Part shown: positions 60,711 to 64,000 of the stretch, one piece after another
Layout: each line of letters opens with the position of its first letter
How positions within the stretch are numbered: the stretch's first letter is position 1
NCBI GenBank assembly: GCA_964345225.1
Contig: CAYFQB010000039.1
Span: 1-64,000, forward strand
DNA length: 64,000 nucleotides
DNA from: CAYFQB01 sp964345225
GTDB taxonomy: Bacteria > Nitrospirota > Thermodesulfovibrionia > Thermodesulfovibrionales > UBA6898
Reading direction: 5' to 3'
Notes under the pieces: model-generated
What the model was told of the DNA's origin: nothing
Database searches by the model: none
Seen by the model: only the letters and a program-made list of their open reading frames with translations
Made by a program: the position numbers and the translations under genes

Positions 60711-61154
60711 ATGGCAACTGTAAAAGAACTTATCGGAGACAGCAAGAAAGATATTATCTCGATTGACGAGGATAAATCTATAGCAGATGCTATCCAACAG
60801 TTAGTTGAGAATGAGATAGGCGCTCTGGTTGTTTCTGAAGGCGGAAAGCCTGTCGGCATGTTCACAGAGAGGGATGTCCTGAAATGCTGGACAAGAAAAC
60901 CAGATAAGCCTTTCAAAGATATAAAGGTCTCTGAGGCAATGAGCTCAAACATGATTATTGCTGAGCCGAATGATGATCTATGCTATGTAATAAACATCAT
61001 GATAAAAAACAGGATAAGGCATCTTCCTGTGCTTGATCAGAATAAGCTGATAGCTATGCTATCAATCAGAGATCTTGTGAAGGCTCAGGTAACTGACCTC
61101 AGGTCAGAGAATCGTTATTTGAAAGACTATATTACTGATAAATATCCTGGGTGA
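60711..61154 (+). CDS. CBS-domain pair protein between qmoC and hppA
   Basis: The 147 residues form two CBS domains: about 10-65 (ISIDEDKSIADAIQQLVENEIGALVVSEGGKPVGMFTERDVL) and about 78-132 (MSSNMIIAEPNDDLCYVINIMIKNRIRHLPVLD). CBS pairs commonly bind adenine nucleotides. Set between Qmo and the pyrophosphatase, in a cluster that makes AMP and pyrophosphate, it could sense energy charge; that is inference. AAGG precedes the start, and 37 bp separate it from qmoC. Confidence 0.9.
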   Translation: MATVKELIGDSKKDIISIDEDKSIADAIQQLVENEIGALVVSEGGKPVGMFTERDVLKCWTRKPDKPFKDIKVSEAMSSNMIIAEPNDDLCYVINIMIKNRIRHLPVLDQNKLIAMLSIRDLVKAQVTDLRSENRYLKDYITDKYPG

Positions 61155-61301
61155 ACAAAAATCGAGATATTTTATCGATAATGCTTAACGCAAGCAGTTG
61201 CGTGTATATAAAGGGGGTGAAATAGAGGTTTTAAAGCATTTGTAGAGTTAGCGGGGCTTTGTATAGAGCTTTAATAAGATAAATCATAAAAGGAGGGGAA
61301 G

Positions 61302-63365
61302 ATGAATCCAATAGTATTATTTGCTTTACTGTGCGGTGGATTGGGCGTTACATACTCTTTAATAACCGCAGGATGGGTAACAAAGCAGGACCCTGGAACT
61401 GAACGAATGCAGGGAATATCGAATGCTGTTAGAGAAGGTGCTACGGCATTTCTTACCCGTGAGTACAGGACAGTTGCTATTGCCGGTATAGGTGTATTAG
61501 TTCTAATAGTTGTTGCCGGGCTTGGCATCTGGACTGCTATTGGTTTTGCCATTGGTGCCTGTGGTTCTGCACTTACCGGATATATCGGTATGATGGTTAC
61601 GGTGAGGGCAAATGTCCGCACAACGCAGGCTGCAAAGGATGGATTGAACAATGCCCTGAAACTTGCCTTCAAAGGAGGAGCTGTTACAGGCCTCATGGTA
61701 GTAGGACTTGGTTTGATAAGTATTGCAGGCTTTTATCTTGTAGTGACTAATGTAATGTCAGAGGATCTGGGACATGCTTTCCACGCCCTTGTGGGCCTTG
61801 GATTTGGATGTTCTCTTATGAGCGTGTTTGCACGTATTGCAGGAGGTATCTACACGAAAGCCGCTGACGTTGGTGCAGACCTAGTGGGAAAAGTTGAGGC
61901 AGGTATTCCGGAGGATGACCCAAGAAATCCAGCTGTTATAGCCGACAATGTTGGAGACAATGTCGGTGACTGCGCCGGAATGGCGGCAGACCTTTATGAG
62001 ACCTATGTGGTTACCCTCGTTGCTGCCATGTTGCTTGCAAAGACAGCTTTCGGTGCGGAAAGCCCGTGGGTTCTTTTCCCTCTGCTTATAGGCGGCATAT
62101 CGATAGTTGCCTCGGTAATAGGGACATTTTTTGTAAGGCTTGGCAAGAGCCAGTATATAATGGGCGCCCTGTATAAAGGGCTTGCAACTTCCGGAGTGCT
62201 GGCAGCAATTGCCTTTTACTTTGCATCACGGTGGTTCCTTGGACTTAGCGGTGTCGCACAGGCATTTACCGCCACTGGTGTATTTACTACAGCCCTTATC
62301 GGACTTATCCTGACAGGGCTGATAGTCATGATTACAGAATACTTTACATCAAAGAGCTTTAACCCTGTGAAACATATTGCATCTTCAAGCCAGACAGGGC
62401 ATGCCACAAATATAATAGCAGGGCTGGCAGTCAGTATGAAGGCGACCGGCCTTCCGGTTCTATGCATATGTGGCGCAATACTCTGGGCTTTCTTTTTAGG
62501 CGCAGGAGGATTTACTGCTCTTACTGCCGAGCAGGCTGTCACCGGACTTTTTGCAATTGCCCTTTCAGCAGTCTCGATGCTTTCGATGACCGGTATTGTT
62601 GTAGCAATTGACTCTTATGGTCCGATTACTGATAATGCCGGTGGAATTGCAGAAATGGCTGAACTGCCTGAGGAAATCCGTAATATAACAGACCCTCTTG
62701 ATGCTGTTGGAAACACAACAAAGGCCGTTACAAAGGGTTATGCTATAGGCTCAGCCGGTCTTGCAGCTCTGGTCCTCTTTGCAGAATATTCGAGGTCATT
62801 TACAGAGGCACTGAAATTTGACCTTTCAAATCCCAAGGTGCTCGTCGGACTCTTTATAGGCGGCCTGCTTCCATTTTACTTCGGTTCACTCCTGATGGAG
62901 GCAGTAGGAAAGGCTGCTGGCGGTGTTGTTGATGAGGTCAGAAGACAGTTCCGTGAGATTAAAGGGATTATGGAAGGTACCGGAAAACCTGAATATGGAA
63001 AGTGTGTTGATATTGTTACAAAGTCAGCAATAAAGCAGATGATGGTACCCGCGCTTATGCCTGTTGTAGTCCCGATAATTGTCGGATTTGTGATTGGGAG
63101 AGAGGCTCTCGGTGGTGTTCTCATCGGAAGTATTATTACAGGGCTTTTCCTTGCTATATCAATGACAAGCGGTGGCGGAGCATGGGATAATGCAAAGAAG
63201 GCTATTGAAGACGGGCTATACGGTGGAAAGAAGTCAGATGCTCACAAGGCGGCTGTAACAGGTGACACAGTGGGTGACCCGTACAAGGATACAGCAGGCC
63301 CGGCGATTAACCCGATGATCAAGGTTATCAACATTGTTGCGCTTCTGATCGTTCCGCTTCTTTAG
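61302..63365 (+). CDS. hppA: Membrane-bound proton-pumping pyrophosphatase HppA, K+-independent type
   Basis: HppA couples hydrolysis of pyrophosphate to ion transport across the inner membrane. The 687 residues form about 16 membrane helices. Substrate motifs are DVGADLVGKVEAGIPEDDPRNPAVIADNVGDNVGDCAGMAADLYE and GDTVGDPYKDTAGPAINP. At the potassium determinant the sequence is GNTTKAVTKGYAIG, with lysine in place of alanine, the signature of K+-independent H+ pumps as I know it. Sat produces pyrophosphate, so the enzyme can recover energy from sulfate activation. AGGAGGGG precedes the ATG. Confidence 0.97.
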   Translation: MNPIVLFALLCGGLGVTYSLITAGWVTKQDPGTERMQGISNAVREGATAFLTREYRTVAIAGIGVLVLIVVAGLGIWTAIGFAIGACGSALTGYIGMMVTVRANVRTTQAAKDGLNNALKLAFKGGAVTGLMVVGLGLISIAGFYLVVTNVMSEDLGHAFHALVGLGFGCSLMSVFARIAGGIYTKAADVGADLVGKVEAGIPEDDPRNPAVIADNVGDNVGDCAGMAADLYETYVVTLVAAMLLAKTAFGAESPWVLFPLLIGGISIVASVIGTFFVRLGKSQYIMGALYKGLATSGVLAAIAFYFASRWFLGLSGVAQAFTATGVFTTALIGLILTGLIVMITEYFTSKSFNPVKHIASSSQTGHATNIIAGLAVSMKATGLPVLCICGAILWAFFLGAGGFTALTAEQAVTGLFAIALSAVSMLSMTGIVVAIDSYGPITDNAGGIAEMAELPEEIRNITDPLDAVGNTTKAVTKGYAIGSAGLAALVLFAEYSRSFTEALKFDLSNPKVLVGLFIGGLLPFYFGSLLMEAVGKAAGGVVDEVRRQFREIKGIMEGTGKPEYGKCVDIVTKSAIKQMMVPALMPVVVPIIVGFVIGREALGGVLIGSIITGLFLAISMTSGGGAWDNAKKAIEDGLYGGKKSDAHKAAVTGDTVGDPYKDTAGPAINPMIKVINIVALLIVPLL

Positions 63366-63389
63366 AAATAAACACAAAGCTTATAGAGA

Positions 63390-63426
63390 GGGGCTGTTTC
63401 CGGGATACCGGAGACAGCCCCTTTTT
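63390..63426 (+). terminator. Intrinsic terminator after hppA
   Basis: GGGGCTGTTTCCGG (63390-63403) pairs with CCGGAGACAGCCCC (63408-63421) over 14 bp, with one G-U pair, around the loop GATA and followed by TTTTT. It is the clearest intrinsic terminator in the window and closes the sulfate-reduction cluster. Confidence 0.92.
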
Positions 63427-63525
63427 CGTTTTCTGTTATTTTAAAGAAAATTTTCTTTACAATGCCATCTGCATTACTTATACTTTTTTTTATCAGATTA
63501 ACGTTTGAAAAAGTTAATGATTGAT

Positions 63526-64000
63526 ATGAAGAAGATTTTTTTAGTAATTATTTTTTGTCTCTTCACCAGCTATTCTGTTTTCGCAGAGACTTCTCTATGG
63601 AAGCTGCAATCAGGTGAATCTACATTATACCTGGCGGGCTCATTGCATCTGTTACGAAAATCTGATTACCCGTTGCCTGAGGAGTTCGAGAGAGCTTACA
63701 AAAAATCTGATATGATTGTTTTTGAAACCGACATCAAAGAATTAAATAAACCTGAGACTCAGCACCTCTTAATGAGTAAGGGTGTTTATAATGATGGTAC
63801 AACACTTGATAAAATTTTAAGTCCAGAAGCCTATGGTATTTTGAAAAAGTATTGCGAAGAAAATGAGATGCCTATTGATTATATAAAAAATATGAAGCCT
63901 TGGATGGCAATTATAACATTAACTGTCATTGAATTAGTGAAAATGGGTGTTGATCAAAGTGGTGTAGATCTATATTTTTACAGCAAAGCTAATGCTGACG
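63526..64000 (+). CDS. TraB/GumN family protein, 5' part (cut by window edge)
   Basis: The frame is open from ATG 63526 (an in-frame ATG at 63517 is possible) to the window end, 158 codons. A signal peptide (MKKIFLVIIFCLFTSYSVFA) is followed by LWKLQSGESTLYLAGSLHLLRKSDYPLP and IVFETDIKEL. The GSLH motif and the following acidic residue are typical of TraB/GumN-type putative metalloproteases or haem-binding proteins. The active role of these exported proteins is not settled. The 3' part is missing only because of the window boundary. Confidence 0.85.
   Translation, partial: MKKIFLVIIFCLFTSYSVFAETSLWKLQSGESTLYLAGSLHLLRKSDYPLPEEFERAYKKSDMIVFETDIKELNKPETQHLLMSKGVYNDGTTLDKILSPEAYGILKKYCEENEMPIDYIKNMKPWMAIITLTVIELVKMGVDQSGVDLYFYSKANAD

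Overview
The window looks like a chromosomal segment of an anaerobic, autotrophic, dissimilatory sulfate-reducing bacterium with a Gram-negative envelope. The sulfate-activation and APS-reduction genes (sat, aprBA, qmoABC) lie beside a proton-pumping pyrophosphatase. A two-subunit ATP-citrate lyase (aclBA) and a GTP-type PEP carboxykinase point to the reductive TCA cycle. Together with the moderately AT-rich composition, this suggests the Nitrospirota (Thermodesulfovibrionia-like). That placement is inference, since no rRNA is present. There are no prophages, CRISPR arrays or intact IS elements.

Layout. 0.3-5.3 kb (minus): selB, selA, a small conserved gene and queC. 5.5-14.2 kb (minus): a tightly overlapping envelope operon, kdsB-pyrG-kdsA-kdsD-kdsC-pgsA-plsY, then a TPR membrane protein and a DUF4388 protein. 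14.6-21.9 kb (plus): pckG, aclB, aclA and an unrecognised protein with two similar kinase-like halves. 22-28 kb: a site-2 protease, trpS, an HD-GYP sensor, endonuclease V, an alpha/beta hydrolase and a cyclophilin-like protein. 28.2-30.2 kb (minus): a SPASM radical SAM enzyme and, just upstream, an ORF missed by ordinary calling: a 61-residue lipoprotein-like peptide with an in-frame UGA and a SECIS-like hairpin, matching the selenocysteine-containing SbtA/SbtM peptide family. 30.5-43.7 kb: DUF547, mnmG, lexA with its operator, cysK, an ECF sigma/anti-sigma/Spy-like operon, FKBP, a DHH protein, serS, a release-factor-like protein, a HhH-GPD glycosylase and a Cys-cluster protein. 44-50 kb (minus): tRNA-Met and the mreBCD-mrdA-rodA rod-shape cluster. 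50.3-63.4 kb (plus): rdgB, a broken adenylate kinase gene, sat, a 99-residue unknown, aprBA, qmoABC, a CBS protein and hppA. A TraB/GumN-like gene runs off the right edge.

How the genes work together. Sat makes APS and pyrophosphate, HppA can use the pyrophosphate to pump protons, AprBA reduces APS, and QmoABC links AprBA to the quinone pool. dsrAB is not in the window. AclBA and PckG support CO2 fixation. SelA and SelB supply the recoding machinery that the UGA-containing peptide requires, so the two loci 26 kb apart belong functionally together.

The intergenic DNA is unusual. It is full of degenerate 7-bp repeat tracts, five dispersed copies of a composite repeat of about 100-220 bp, mini-hairpins whose stems vary in a compensatory way, and two short elements with terminal inverted repeats. 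The heptad tracts have also entered coding sequence in frame: twice in queC, once in kdsB, and at the start of kdsC.
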